Shown here piece after piece: positions 52,252 through 60,918 of a stretch of 64,000 nt of DNA. Source of the stretch: Acidiferrimicrobium sp. IK (GTDB lineage Bacteria > Actinomycetota > Acidimicrobiia > Acidimicrobiales > Palsa-688). The position numbers and the translations under genes were made by a program. Each line of letters opens with the position of its first letter. Position 1 is the stretch's first letter. The notes beneath the pieces were generated by a model. That model ran no database searches and was not told where the DNA came from. It saw only the letters and a list, made by a program, of their open reading frames with translations. Where the stretch lies: NCBI RefSeq assembly GCF_025499425.1, contig NZ_JAIMCB010000001.1, forward strand, positions 589,780 to 653,779, read 5' to 3'.

Positions 52252-53766
52252 TCAGCGCTCGGGCGCCCGTACCCGGTTGCGTCCGGCGTGCTTGGCCTCC
52301 AACAACAGCACGTTGGCGTCCTCCAACACGTCCGCCGGCGACGCGTGCCCGGCGGTGACGTCGAGGACGCCGATGCTCACCGTGACCACCCCGGCGTCGT
52401 TGCCGGTGTGCTCGATCTGCAGCGCCTCGACCGCGGCGCGGATCCGCTCCGCCAAGAGCGCGGCCTCGTCGCCTGACGCCCCGCTCAGCAGCACGGTGAA
52501 CTCCTCGCCGCCGTACCGGTAGGCCCGGTCGCTGCGCCGGATCGACCCGGCGATGGCCGCCGCGACCCGGGCCAGGGCCGAGTGCCCGGCCAGGTAGTGG
52601 TACCGGGCGTTGTAGGCGTGGAAGTGGTCGATGTCGATGAGGGCCAGGGCGTAGGGCTCCCCGTCGCGGGCGTGGCGGGCGTGGTAGCGGGCGTGGTCGG
52701 CGTCGAAGGTGGCCCCGTTGGGCAGGCCGGTGCGGTCGTCGATGCGCGCCGCATGGGCCAGAGCGGCCTTCTCCGCCTCCAGGGTCTCGACCTGCGCGGC
52801 GAGGCGCTCCAGGTCGTGCTTGCGGGCCAGGGCCCAGTCGTCGAGCTCGACGGAGTGCAGCACCGCCTGACCCCGCCCGAGCTGCTTGGCCCGGTACATG
52901 GCGACGTCGGCGTGGTGGAGCGCCTCCCACGCGGCGGCCGCCCCGGCGATCATGGCCACCCCGATCGACGCGGTGACCGTCACCGTGCCGCTGTTGGTCG
53001 CCAACGGCTCCGCGATCACCGCCAGCGCGGTCTCGGCCAGGCCCAGCGCCTCGGCTGGGGTGGTGCGGTCCAGGAGGATGTTGAACTCGTCGCCGCCGAT
53101 CCGGGCAACGGTCCCAGCGGCGCCGACGGCGCGGGCCAGGCGGCTTCCCACCATGCGCAGCACGTGGTCGCCGGTGCGGTGCCCGTACGCGTCGTTGACC
53201 GCCTTGAACGAGTCGAGGTCGAGGTAGAGCAGCGCCGGGCCCGGACCGGTCCGGGCCGCGGAGCGCGCCGCCTGCTCGAGGCTGCCGACGATGGCGGTGC
53301 GGTTGGCCAAGCCGGTCAGGTCGTCGAGGCGCATCTGGTCCTGGAGGCCGGCCTCCCGCTCGGCCCACCCGGTCACGTCGGAGGCGACCACCGCGATGCC
53401 CCTCACGCCGTCGGTGTCGCGCAGGTCCCGGGCGACCAGCTCGACGCGTCGGGGGGCGCCGTCGGGGACGGGGATGGCGCAGGCCATGCGGGCCGGGCCG
53501 CCGGGCCCGGACATGACCCCTCCAAGGAACCCGGCTACCGCCGCCGCGTCGCCCGGGTCGACCAGGTCCGGGAACGCCCCGACGTCCGCGCCGAAGAGCC
53601 GTTGCGCGGCGGGCGTCGCCCAGCGCACCTGGAGGTCGCTGTCCACGACGATCACCGCGGCGTCGGCCTTCGCCAGCACGACGTCGGCGCTCACCCCGCC
53701 GGGCGTCTCGGGCTCCTGCGGTGATGGGTCTGGTTCGTTCTGTCGTCCCCCTAGTGCGTCTGGCAC
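52252..53766 (-). CDS. PAS sensor protein with two tandem GGDEF domains (diguanylate cyclase)
   Basis: The 504-residue product has a PAS domain at about 25-135 (KADAAVIVVDSDLQVRWATP), then GGDEF domain 1 at about 145-310 with RIGGDEFNILL near residue 223 and GGDEF domain 2 at about 340-504 with RYGGEEFTVLL near 418. Both signatures look catalytically competent. Only the second has the inhibitory I-site, RRSD five residues before GGEEF. No membrane segment or EAL domain is seen. It should make cyclic di-GMP in response to a cytoplasmic cue. Confidence 0.92.
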   Translation of the reverse strand: MPDALGGRQNEPDPSPQEPETPGGVSADVVLAKADAAVIVVDSDLQVRWATPAAQRLFGADVGAFPDLVDPGDAAAVAGFLGGVMSGPGGPARMACAIPVPDGAPRRVELVARDLRDTDGVRGIAVVASDVTGWAEREAGLQDQMRLDDLTGLANRTAIVGSLEQAARSAARTGPGPALLYLDLDSFKAVNDAYGHRTGDHVLRMVGSRLARAVGAAGTVARIGGDEFNILLDRTTPAEALGLAETALAVIAEPLATNSGTVTVTASIGVAMIAGAAAAWEALHHADVAMYRAKQLGRGQAVLHSVELDDWALARKHDLERLAAQVETLEAEKAALAHAARIDDRTGLPNGATFDADHARYHARHARDGEPYALALIDIDHFHAYNARYHYLAGHSALARVAAAIAGSIRRSDRAYRYGGEEFTVLLSGASGDEAALLAERIRAAVEALQIEHTGNDAGVVTVSIGVLDVTAGHASPADVLEDANVLLLEAKHAGRNRVRAPER

Positions 53767-53906
53767 CCACCCTCCTGCCTTGGACTCTGATTGCCGGTAT
53801 CGGCACGCGTGCGTCGGGACTTAGCCCGAAGAAGTTCGAATGCTGCTGCCCTGCGGAAGCCGCGCCTCCCGGGTTCGGGGGCTACCCGAAGGTACAGTCC
53901 CGCGTC

Positions 53907-54737
53907 ATGTTGACGTTCTCTCGCCAAGGGCTCACCTTCGACGTGACCGACGCGGGTCCCGAGGACGGGCGGGTCGTGATCCTGCTGCACGGCTGGCCCG
54001 AGGACCGCCACTGCTGGGACGAGGTGATCCCGGCGCTCGCCGAAGCCGGGTACCGGGTGCTGGCCCCCGACCAGCGCGGGTACTCGCCCGGCGCCCGCCC
54101 CAAAGGCCGCAAGGCGTACAAGGTCGACGAGCTGGAAGCCGACATCCTGGCCCTGGCCGACGCGGCGGGCGCGGCGCGTTTCGAGGTGGTCGGCCACGAC
54201 TGGGGTGCCGCGGTGGCGTGGGCCCTCGCGGGGCGCCACCCGGAGCGGGTCAGGAGCGTGGCGGCCCTGTCGGTTCCCCACACCCAGGCGTTCCTCGGCT
54301 CGATGGTGCGCTCCACCCAGGCGCTTCGGTCCTGGTACATGCTGTTCTTTCAGCTGCCGGTGATCCCCGAGACGCTGCTGTCCCTCGGCGGCGGCAAGGC
54401 GCTGGGTGCGGTCCTGGCCCGCACCGGGCTGGACCGCTCGTCCGCGGCCCGCTACGCGAGGCGGGCGGCGGTGGCGTCGGACATGACCACGACCCTCAAC
54501 TGGTACAGAGCCATCCCGTTTGCGGTAGCGGAGAAATTGGGGCGGATCAGCGTGCCCGCCCTGTTTATCTACGGGTCGGGCGACAGTTTCATCAGCGCCG
54601 CCGCGGTCGAGGCATGCGGAGCATGGGTGAGCGCGGCGTACCGCTACGAGGAGCTGCCGGGCGCCGGGCACTGGCTTCCCGAGGACCGGCCAGAAGACGT
54701 GAGTCGATTGCTTCTGGAGCATCTGGTTGCCACATAG
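53907..54737 (+). CDS. Alpha/beta-hydrolase, epoxide-hydrolase-like
   Basis: The 276-residue product has VVILLHGWPEDRHCWDEVIP (HGWP oxyanion motif), VLAPDQRGYSPGARP, the nucleophile site FEVVGHDWGAAVAWALAGRH with Asp as nucleophile, and a late LPGAGHWLPEDRP histidine. An Asp nucleophile in HDWG fits epoxide hydrolases and dehalogenases rather than serine esterases. The start is the ATG at 53907. It is divergent from the GGDEF gene across 140 nt. Confidence 0.88.
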   Translation: MLTFSRQGLTFDVTDAGPEDGRVVILLHGWPEDRHCWDEVIPALAEAGYRVLAPDQRGYSPGARPKGRKAYKVDELEADILALADAAGAARFEVVGHDWGAAVAWALAGRHPERVRSVAALSVPHTQAFLGSMVRSTQALRSWYMLFFQLPVIPETLLSLGGGKALGAVLARTGLDRSSAARYARRAAVASDMTTTLNWYRAIPFAVAEKLGRISVPALFIYGSGDSFISAAAVEACGAWVSAAYRYEELPGAGHWLPEDRPEDVSRLLLEHLVAT

Positions 54738-54854
54738 CAGAATCGCTCATCGGGATTGGCCGGTGTGGGCGGATTGGCCCGTTAGCGGAGGATTCCGGCG
54801 GTTCCGGAGTGGGCATTTTCCGGTATGGCAGACTGCGTTGATGCAGGAGGCGGA

Positions 54855-56378
54855 ATGAGCCCTCGGGCCAGGCGGGGCAGGGCTGCCCGGGTCCCTGCTG
54901 GCAGCGGACCAGGCTGGCGCGACGACCCCCAGAGCGGAAAAGGATGGCAACGGTACTGGGACGGGGACCGCTGGACCGGCCAGGTCCGGGCGCCCGGAGC
55001 GTTCGAGAGCCTTGAATCCGCCCGCCCCGCGTCGCCCCAGGAAAGCGCACCCGCCGGGGTCGTCCCGCCGGCCCAGGCCGCTCCTCCAGCCACGCCGGCC
55101 TCCCAGCGCAGCGGTGGAGCTGCGACGGTACGCAGCGGCGAGAACGCGCCGGCGTCCCTTGCGGTCGGCGCCCCGGTGGCGTTAGGCGGCGCGGTCGGCG
55201 TCATCGACATGACACGGGAGGCCCGTGCCCAGGCGCGTCCGGCGGCCGCTGCCCCTGCGGCCGCGGCTCCTTTGGCCCCGGTCCCTCCGCCTCCCACGCC
55301 AGCGCCTCCGGCTCCGCCCACGGCCCCCAACGCAGTAGCGACGCCGCCGCCGACGCCGACGCCTCCGGGTCCGACGCAGCCTCCGGCTCGTCCGGCGCCT
55401 CCGGTTCCGGCGCCTCCGGCTCGTCCGGCGCCTCCGGCCCGTCCGGCGCCTCCGGCGCCTCCGGCTCGTCCGGCGCCTCCGGCCCGTCCGGCGCCTCCGG
55501 CTCGTCCGGCGCCTCCGGCGCCTCCGGCCCGTCCGGCGCCTCCGGCCCGTCCGGCGCCTCCGGCCGCTGGGCGCAAACCGTCGGCGTCGGGGACTCCGCG
55601 CCCGACCCCCGGGCCGCGGAGCGAAATACCCCGCCGCTCGGCGTCGCCGCGCTCCGCCGCGCCAGCACCCCGCCGGCCAGCCGCCGCTGCCCCGTCGCCG
55701 GCCGTCTCGCGGCGGGTCCGCAGACGGCGCTACCTGGTCGCAGGCGTGGTTGTGGCCGCCGCCGTGGCCGGCATCGCCATCGGCGTCGACTCCTCCGGGC
55801 GCAGTCCAATCAAGGTCGTGGCAACGCCGTCTGGGGCGTCTGGCCCGACATCGAGCGTGGCGGCCACGGCCACCACCGCGCTGGCCGCTCCGGGCGCGTC
55901 CTCCCAGCCCCAAGTGACCACCGGCCCGAGCGCACCGGTCACCACCGCCCCGCCCGCGACCCGCGTCGCCCCGCCGGTCAGCAAGCCGGTTGGCGCGCCA
56001 CTGAGCGCGCCGAGCACCGCCCAAGCCACCCCAACGACGACGTCGACGTGCCCGACCGGCGGCCTGCAGGTATCCATCACCAGCACCGCCCAGCTATCAG
56101 GCGCCGGGAAGTGGAACGTAACCCTCGGCGGCACGGCCAACAGCACCGCCACCGCCGAGATGCGGATCGACTCGATCGTGGCCGACATCCAAGTCCATGG
56201 CTCGACGGTCTCATCGCTGCGGGTGACCCCGGCCTCCTCGACGCTGCCGGCGGGGCACTCCGTCTCTCTCAGCGCGACGACAACGGTCAACTCGAGCACC
56301 GCCCCGACGGTGGCCTTCGGCGGGGCGACGGTTCTGTGGAGCTCCGCCGCCTACAGCAGGTGCCCGGTTCCGCACTAG
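54855..56378 (+). CDS. DUF2510-like membrane protein with long proline-alanine repeat region
   Basis: The 507-residue product starts at the ATG at 54855, which has AGGAGG at ideal spacing. Residues about 15-45 resemble DUF2510 (GWRDDPQSGKGWQRYWDGDR then WTG). Residues about 130-245 are Pro/Ala-rich with repeated PARPAPPA units. A basic stretch and one membrane segment follow (YLVAGVVVAAAVAGIAIGV, near 295-315). The remaining 190 residues are extracytoplasmic and Thr/Ser-rich, ending in a beta-type domain between two cysteines. Function unknown; a wall-spanning sensor or surface protein is possible. Confidence 0.78.
   Translation: MSPRARRGRAARVPAGSGPGWRDDPQSGKGWQRYWDGDRWTGQVRAPGAFESLESARPASPQESAPAGVVPPAQAAPPATPASQRSGGAATVRSGENAPASLAVGAPVALGGAVGVIDMTREARAQARPAAAAPAAAAPLAPVPPPPTPAPPAPPTAPNAVATPPPTPTPPGPTQPPARPAPPVPAPPARPAPPARPAPPAPPARPAPPARPAPPARPAPPAPPARPAPPARPAPPAAGRKPSASGTPRPTPGPRSEIPRRSASPRSAAPAPRRPAAAAPSPAVSRRVRRRRYLVAGVVVAAAVAGIAIGVDSSGRSPIKVVATPSGASGPTSSVAATATTALAAPGASSQPQVTTGPSAPVTTAPPATRVAPPVSKPVGAPLSAPSTAQATPTTTSTCPTGGLQVSITSTAQLSGAGKWNVTLGGTANSTATAEMRIDSIVADIQVHGSTVSSLRVTPASSTLPAGHSVSLSATTTVNSSTAPTVAFGGATVLWSSAAYSRCPVPH
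55375..55570. repeat. Imperfect short tandem repeats coding Pro/Ala/Arg units
   Basis: Units of CCGGCGCCTCCGGCTCGT and close variants recur about ten times, in frame on the plus strand as PAPPAR. On the minus strand the same DNA reads as Gly/Ala-rich frames, which are shadows. Confidence 0.9.
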
Positions 56379-56395
56379 GATTGGCGATCCGAGCA

Positions 56396-56414
56396 CGGGG
56401 TCTACCTCACCCCG
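56396..56414 (+). terminator. Small hairpin between the DUF2510 gene and rplA
   Basis: CGGGGT and ACCCCG pair across a 7-nt loop, 18 nt after the DUF2510 stop and 27 nt before rplA. It could be a weak terminator or a structured rplA leader. No clear promoter for rplA is visible in this 63-nt gap. Confidence 0.4.
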
Positions 56415-56441
56415 GCCGTTCATCACACGAGGGAGGCTTCA

Positions 56442-57167
56442 ATGCCGAGAGGGAAAAAGTACACCGACGCGCTCAAGCGCTTCGACCGCAGCCAGGTCTA
56501 CAGCCCGTCCGAAGCGCTGGATCTGGTGAAGAGCTTGGCCCCGGCCAAGTTCGACGAGACCGTCGAGATGGCGGTGCGGTTGGGGATCGACCCTCGAAAG
56601 GCCGATCAGGTCATTCGAGGCACTGTCGCTCTTCCCGCCGGCACCGGCAAAGACGTCAGGGTCGCGGTGTTCGCGGCCGGTCCCGCCGCCGAGGCCGCCC
56701 GCGCCGCGGGAGCGGACATCGTTGGCGCCGACGACCTCGTCGCGCAGGTGGACGGCGGGATGATGGACTTCGACGTTGCCATCGCCACCCCGGACATGAT
56801 GGGCCAGGTCGGACGGCTGGGACGCAAGCTCGGTCCCCGCGGGCTCATGCCCAACCCGAAGACCGGCACAGTGACCACCGATGTCGGCAAGGCCGTCAGC
56901 GACTTCAAGGGTGGCCGGGTCGAGTACCGGGCTGACACCCGCAGCCGCGGCGTGGTGCAGGTGCCGATCGGCAAGGTCAGCTTCAGCCGCGACAACCTGC
57001 TCATCAACTTCCGGGCGGTGGTCGACGAGGTCAACCGGGCCAAACCGGCGGCGGCAAAAGGCCGCTACATCAAGTCGGTGTCGGTGAGCTCCACTATGGG
57101 ACCGGGAATTGACCTCGACATCAATGCTCTGCGCGTCCCTGACGAGGAGATCCGGGCAAGCGCCTGA
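56442..57167 (+). CDS. rplA: 50S ribosomal protein L1
   Basis: The 241-residue product is L1 throughout: [20 protein letters not shown], a central [40 protein letters not shown] and [28 protein letters not shown] precedes the ATG. It is separated from rplK by about 34 kb, while in most genomes the two are adjacent, and it is followed by its own terminator. L1 is an autogenous repressor of the rplK-rplA message elsewhere. Confidence 0.98.
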   Translation: MPRGKKYTDALKRFDRSQVYSPSEALDLVKSLAPAKFDETVEMAVRLGIDPRKADQVIRGTVALPAGTGKDVRVAVFAAGPAAEAARAAGADIVGADDLVAQVDGGMMDFDVAIATPDMMGQVGRLGRKLGPRGLMPNPKTGTVTTDVGKAVSDFKGGRVEYRADTRSRGVVQVPIGKVSFSRDNLLINFRAVVDEVNRAKPAAAKGRYIKSVSVSSTMGPGIDLDINALRVPDEEIRASA

Positions 57168-57184
57168 TCTTGCGTAACAATTAG

Positions 57185-57215
57185 CGACCCGGCCGCCTCG
57201 GTGGCCGGGTCGTTT
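57185..57215 (+). terminator. Rho-independent terminator after rplA
   Basis: CGACCCGGCC (57185-57194) and GGCCGGGTCG (57203-57212) pair perfectly, followed by TTT. It separates rplA from lsr2. Confidence 0.82.
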
Positions 57216-57326
57216 CGCGTCCGCGCTCGGAGCGCGCATTACGCAGATTGGCGGCGATCTGGTAATGGATCGGCCACAGTCCGAGCAGATCGAAGAAATT
57301 TGCGTGTGGTGTCGCCATCCCAACGG

Positions 57327-57356
57327 TTGCAGCGACTATAACGCTACTGTTATTCA
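57327..57356 (+). promoter_or_regulatory. Candidate lsr2 promoter
   Basis: TTGCAG (57327-57332) and TATTCA (57351-57356) are 18 nt apart in an AT-richer stretch 34 nt before lsr2. An alternative -10 is TATAAC at 57337. Confidence 0.4.
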
Positions 57357-57389
57357 GTAGGGCACAGTGCCCACGGAAAGGCAATTGCT

Positions 57390-57743
57390 ATGGCCCAGAA
57401 AGTTCAAGTCCTGCTCACGTGTGATCTCGATGACGATGACACCCCCGCGGTAGAGACCGTCACCTTCGGGTTCGACGGCTACACCTACGCCTTCGAGCTG
57501 TGCGAAGCCCACCTCGAGGAGTTCAACAACGTGATGCAGGGCTACATCGCGTCCGCCCGGCGCGCCGACGGCGGCAGCCGCAGGCCCCGCCCCGCTGCCG
57601 GCGCCGCTGCCCGCCCCGCCCGCGAGGACCTGAGCGCGGTGCGCGAGTGGGCCCGCGAGAACGGCTACGAGATCAGCGACCGAGGCCGTATCCCCGGCGA
57701 GGTCCGCGAGGCCTACGAGGCCGCGCACAAGGGCAAGCGCTGA
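57390..57743 (+). CDS. lsr2: Lsr2 family nucleoid-associated protein
   Basis: The 117-residue product has the N-terminal dimerisation domain (MAQKVQVLLTCDLDDDD, then VTFGFDGYTYAFELCEAHLE) and the C-terminal DNA-binding domain (VREWARENGYEISDRGRIPG) with the RGR minor-groove hook. Lsr2 coats AT-rich and foreign DNA and silences it, mainly in actinobacteria. Its place between rplA and rplJ is unusual. It has its own promoter region, so it is probably transcribed alone. Confidence 0.95.
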   Translation: MAQKVQVLLTCDLDDDDTPAVETVTFGFDGYTYAFELCEAHLEEFNNVMQGYIASARRADGGSRRPRPAAGAAARPAREDLSAVREWARENGYEISDRGRIPGEVREAYEAAHKGKR

Positions 57744-57748
57744 GCCTT

Positions 57749-57789
57749 CCCGCCCCGAGGCGGGTAGCCGGGCCGGACCGGCTCGGCTA
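57749..57789 (+). terminator. Two consecutive hairpins after lsr2
   Basis: CCCGCC/GGCGGG (57749-57764) is followed by TAGCCG...CGGCTA (57765-57789) with inner CCGG pairs. No U-tract is present. Together they probably end the lsr2 transcript ahead of the L10 leader. Confidence 0.55.
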
Positions 57790-57799
57790 CCCTGTAGTC

Positions 57800-57957
57800 T
57801 CTGTTGTGCATAGGCCGCTCACGCGGTCGCTGAAGCCGTAGAAATCCGGTGCGTCCCGCGGGACGCCGAAGTGGGCGAAAGCCCAGCCTGACGAGGCGAC
57901 CTGACTCCTCCTGGAGTGTCGTCGCGCGTCAAGCCCGACATGTGAAGGAGGTGACCC
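57800..57957 (+). ncRNA. Ribosomal protein L10 leader (autoregulatory mRNA structure)
   Basis: About 160 nt of structured, gene-free sequence precede rplJ. It contains GCTGAAGCCGTAGAAATCC and paired blocks such as CGTCCCGCGGGACG and GTGGGCGAAAGCCCA. L10 leaders before rplJ-rplL bind the L10(L12)4 complex to repress translation. Assigned from position and general look; no covariance search was possible. Confidence 0.6.
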
Positions 57958-58695
57958 ATGGACAATCCGAGAGCCGAGAAGGTGGCCGTCGTCGACGAGG
58001 TGCGACAGCACTTCGACGAGGCAGACGCCGCGATCCTCACCGAGTACCGAGGCCTCAAGGTCAAGGAGCTCGCCGATCTGCGTCGTAGCCTGGCCCCGGC
58101 CGGCGGTGAGTACCGGGTCTACAAGAACACCCTGGTCCGCTTCGCGGCACGCGACGCCGGCCTGGGGGACCTGGAGCCGTTGCTCGAGGGTCCGACCGGC
58201 ATTGCCTTCGTCAAGGGTGATGCCGCGGCGGTAGCCAAGTCGCTGCGGGACTACGCCCGCACCCAGCCGCTGCTGATCATCAAAGGCGGCGTCCTCGGTG
58301 ACAAGGTCCTGACCCCGGCGGAGACCACGGCCCTCGCCGACCTCCCGTCGCGTGAGGTCCTCTTGGCCCGCTTCGCCGGCGCTCTGGCAGCGCCGATGCA
58401 GCAGCTCGCCGGGCTGCTCCAGGCCCTGCCCCGCAACCTGGCGTACGGCCTGGCCGCACTGCGCGACCAGAAGGTCGCCAACGGCGAGGGTGGCGCACCC
58501 GACGCGGCCGCCGAGCCCGACGCGGCCGGCGAGGCCGCCGAGGGCAGCACCGACGCAGGCGCCGTCGCCGCCGAGCCGGCGGAGGCCGCTGCTGAAGCTG
58601 CCGCCGCCGACGCCGAATCCAGCGCTGCCACGCTCGACGACGCCGAGTCGCCGGTCCTGGCCGCAGAAGCCGTAGACCCCACCCCGCCCGAGTAG
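57958..58695 (+). CDS. rplJ: 50S ribosomal protein L10 with long acidic C-terminal extension
   Basis: The 245-residue product, against about 170-180 usual, has the L10 core in residues 1-173: EKVAVVDEVRQHFDEADAAI, EYRGLKVKELADLRRSLAPA, YRVYKNTLVRFAARDAGL and PMQQLAGLLQALPRNLAYGL. Residues about 174-245 are an Ala/Glu/Asp-rich low-complexity tail. GAAGGAGG precedes the ATG. L10 anchors the L7/L12 stalk. The tail may interact with stalk factors, or be neutral. Confidence 0.97.
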   Translation: MDNPRAEKVAVVDEVRQHFDEADAAILTEYRGLKVKELADLRRSLAPAGGEYRVYKNTLVRFAARDAGLGDLEPLLEGPTGIAFVKGDAAAVAKSLRDYARTQPLLIIKGGVLGDKVLTPAETTALADLPSREVLLARFAGALAAPMQQLAGLLQALPRNLAYGLAALRDQKVANGEGGAPDAAAEPDAAGEAAEGSTDAGAVAAEPAEAAAEAAAADAESSAATLDDAESPVLAAEAVDPTPPE

Positions 58696-58731
58696 TCACC
58701 CACCTTTTTTCCCAAAGGAGAAGCACCCAGA

Positions 58732-59115
58732 ATGGCAACCAAGGAAGAGATCCTCGACAGCATCGCCGCTCTCACCGTCCTCGAGCTCTCAGAGCTGCTG
58801 AAGGACTTCGAGGAGCGTTTCGGCGTCACTGCGGCGGCCCCCGTCGCTGTGGCCGCGGCCCCCGCCGGCGGTGGCGGCGACGCCGCTCCCGCCGCTGAGG
58901 AGCAGGACGAGTTCGACGTTGTGCTCACCGGGGCCGGCGACAAGAAGATCCAGGTGATCAAGGAAGTCCGGGCCCTGACCAGCCTGGGCCTCAAGGAGGC
59001 CAAGGACCTCGTGGACAGCGCCCCCAAGCCTGTCCTCGAGAAGGTCTCCAAGGAGGACGCCGAGAAGGCCAAGGCCCAGCTCGAGGGCGCCGGCGCCACC
59101 GTCGAGCTCAAGTAG
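58732..59115 (+). CDS. rplL: 50S ribosomal protein L7/L12
   Basis: The 127-residue product has the N-terminal dimerisation part ([20 protein letters not shown]), an Ala-rich hinge and the factor-binding domain ([40 protein letters not shown]). AAAGGAG precedes the ATG. It follows rplJ by 36 nt, and a large hairpin follows it. Confidence 0.98.
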   Translation: MATKEEILDSIAALTVLELSELLKDFEERFGVTAAAPVAVAAAPAGGGGDAAPAAEEQDEFDVVLTGAGDKKIQVIKEVRALTSLGLKEAKDLVDSAPKPVLEKVSKEDAEKAKAQLEGAGATVELK

Positions 59116-59148
59116 CCAGCACCAAGCTCGAGTAGTTCTGTAGCACCC

Positions 59149-59193
59149 CGCCGCGACCCGGCCCGGCTCTGGCAGTCAGGCCGGGTCGCGGCG
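59149..59193 (+). terminator. Strong hairpin after rplL
   Basis: Two 15-nt arms (59149-59163 and 59179-59193) are exact reverse complements around a 15-nt loop, 33 nt after rplL. There is no U-tract. It shares the core CGACCCGGCC with the rplA terminator. Confidence 0.75.
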
Positions 59194-59385
59194 CGTCCGG
59201 GCAGCGTCGACCGGCGAAGCGTGCCAACCCCGCCGCCGGCCGGTCGCTCCGGCGGAAAGGCGTCAACAACCCGAGGGTGCGTAAGCCCGGAGGCCGAAGG
59301 GTACGACCAACCCGTCCCGGACAAGACCCATGTCCATCCCGCCGCTCGCTCCCAGAATCGCTGGTAGGAGACCATTTCTGCGTCC

Positions 59386-60831
59386 ATGGAGGATCCGGCC
59401 CCGGTCGGCCAAAGCGAGCGCCCTCACCGACCCCGAGGCTCGTTTGGTCGACCCGCCCGCCTGACTTGGCGGCGTCGGTGGCCGCCGCCGGTTGACCCTC
59501 GGGGGGACCGGCAGCCGAACGCCCGGCGGGCCTTCGCCGGTTACCAGCCGCGGTTTTGGGTGGGGTTGGCCCTCACGGGTGTCGGGGCTGGGATCGGGGC
59601 GATGACGCTGATGGGGGTCCTCCACCTGGTTCAGCACGCGGCGTTCGACTACCAGAGCGGCGGCTTCTCCGCCGCGGTCGCTGCCCGCAGTGATCTGCGC
59701 CGGGTGGCGGTTCTCGTCGCCAGCGGCGTGTTCGCCGGGCTCGGCTGGTGGGTGCTGCGCCGCCGGGCGGGGGGCACCGGGGGCGAGCCGACCAGCTCGG
59801 TGTGGTCCGGGCAGGGTGATCTCTGGCTGGGTCCGACGGTGACCAGCGGGGTCCTGTCCGAGGTGGTGATCGGCATGGGGGCTTCCCTCGGACGCGAGGC
59901 GGCTCCCCAACACGCCGGGGCGGCGTGGGCGTCGTGGTTGAGCCGACGGTTGAGTCTTTCGCCCGACCAGAAGGTCGTCCTCGTCGCTTGCGGCGCCGGC
60001 GCTGGGGTGGGGGCGGTCTACAACGTGCCGCTGGCCGGCGGCGTTTTCGCAGCGGAGCTGTATCTCGGCTCGCTGACGTTGACCGCGGTGGTGCCCGCCT
60101 TGATCGCCTCGGCTATCGCCACGGCGGTGGCTTGGATCACGCTGCCCGCGGGGCCCCTCTACCAAGTACCGGCCTTGCCCACCCCGTCGGCTTCGACGTT
60201 GGGGTTCGCTCTGTCGGCCGGGTTGTTGATCGGGGGGATGTCGGCCGGGTTCGTCCGGTTGATCGGATGGGCCAGCGACCACCGGCCGGAAGGTTGGAAG
60301 CTGCTCGTCGGGCCCGTTTTGGCTCTGGGTGTTCTCGGCTTGTTGTCCGTCGAGTACCCGCTGCTGCTCGGCAACGGGCGGGACCTGGCCCAGTTCGCCT
60401 TCGACGGCCGCGGAGCGGTGTTGACGTTGGTTGCGTTGGCCGCGCTGAAACCGGTGGTGACGTCGATGTGCCTGCGGGGCGGGGCGTCGGGCGGACTTTT
60501 CACCCCGACGGTCAGCTTCGGTGCGGTGGTCGGAGCGCTGCTCGGCCACGCATGGGCGCTGGCGTGGCCCGGGTCCTCGCCGGCTACTTACGCGGTGATC
60601 GGCGCGGCCGCCATGTTGGGGGCGGCCATGCAGGCGCCCGTGTCGGCGTTGGTGTTCACAGTCGAGCTCACCGGCACCGCCGGCGCCCAGATGGTGGCCC
60701 TGGCGCTGGCGGTTGCCGTCGCGGTGGTGGTCAGCCGCAGCCTCGAGCGGCGCTCGATCTACTCCGCGAGGCTCTCCGCCGGGGCGGACGCTGAGGCGGG
60801 CCCAACGACTGAGCGCCGCCCCGGGGACTGA
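59386..60831 (+). CDS. CLC-family chloride channel / transporter
   Basis: The 481-residue product has about ten to twelve membrane segments and CLC signatures: GMGASLGREAAPQHAGAAWA with the gating Glu of the GRE motif, VGAVYNVPLAGGVFAAELYL and CLRGGASGGLFTPTVSFGAV (GGxFxP). The N-terminal 50 residues are polar; a later start is possible. CLC proteins exchange chloride for protons or conduct anions. No CBS domain is present at the C-terminus. Confidence 0.9.
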   Translation: MEDPAPVGQSERPHRPRGSFGRPARLTWRRRWPPPVDPRGDRQPNARRAFAGYQPRFWVGLALTGVGAGIGAMTLMGVLHLVQHAAFDYQSGGFSAAVAARSDLRRVAVLVASGVFAGLGWWVLRRRAGGTGGEPTSSVWSGQGDLWLGPTVTSGVLSEVVIGMGASLGREAAPQHAGAAWASWLSRRLSLSPDQKVVLVACGAGAGVGAVYNVPLAGGVFAAELYLGSLTLTAVVPALIASAIATAVAWITLPAGPLYQVPALPTPSASTLGFALSAGLLIGGMSAGFVRLIGWASDHRPEGWKLLVGPVLALGVLGLLSVEYPLLLGNGRDLAQFAFDGRGAVLTLVALAALKPVVTSMCLRGGASGGLFTPTVSFGAVVGALLGHAWALAWPGSSPATYAVIGAAAMLGAAMQAPVSALVFTVELTGTAGAQMVALALAVAVAVVVSRSLERRSIYSARLSAGADAEAGPTTERRPGD

Positions 60832-60918
60832 ACCGGCCGGGAGCGCCCCGACGGAGGTCTCGAGCCACGCCGGAGCGCAGGTGGGCGGCGGCCGGCGGCC
60901 CGGCGGCGTGCCAGACTG

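Noticed and set aside
54782..55576. Minus-strand Gly/Ala-rich frame (GRAGGAG repeats)
   Set aside because: It mirrors the plus-strand Pro/Ala repeats, and the plus strand has DUF2510, an ideal ribosome-binding site and a membrane segment.
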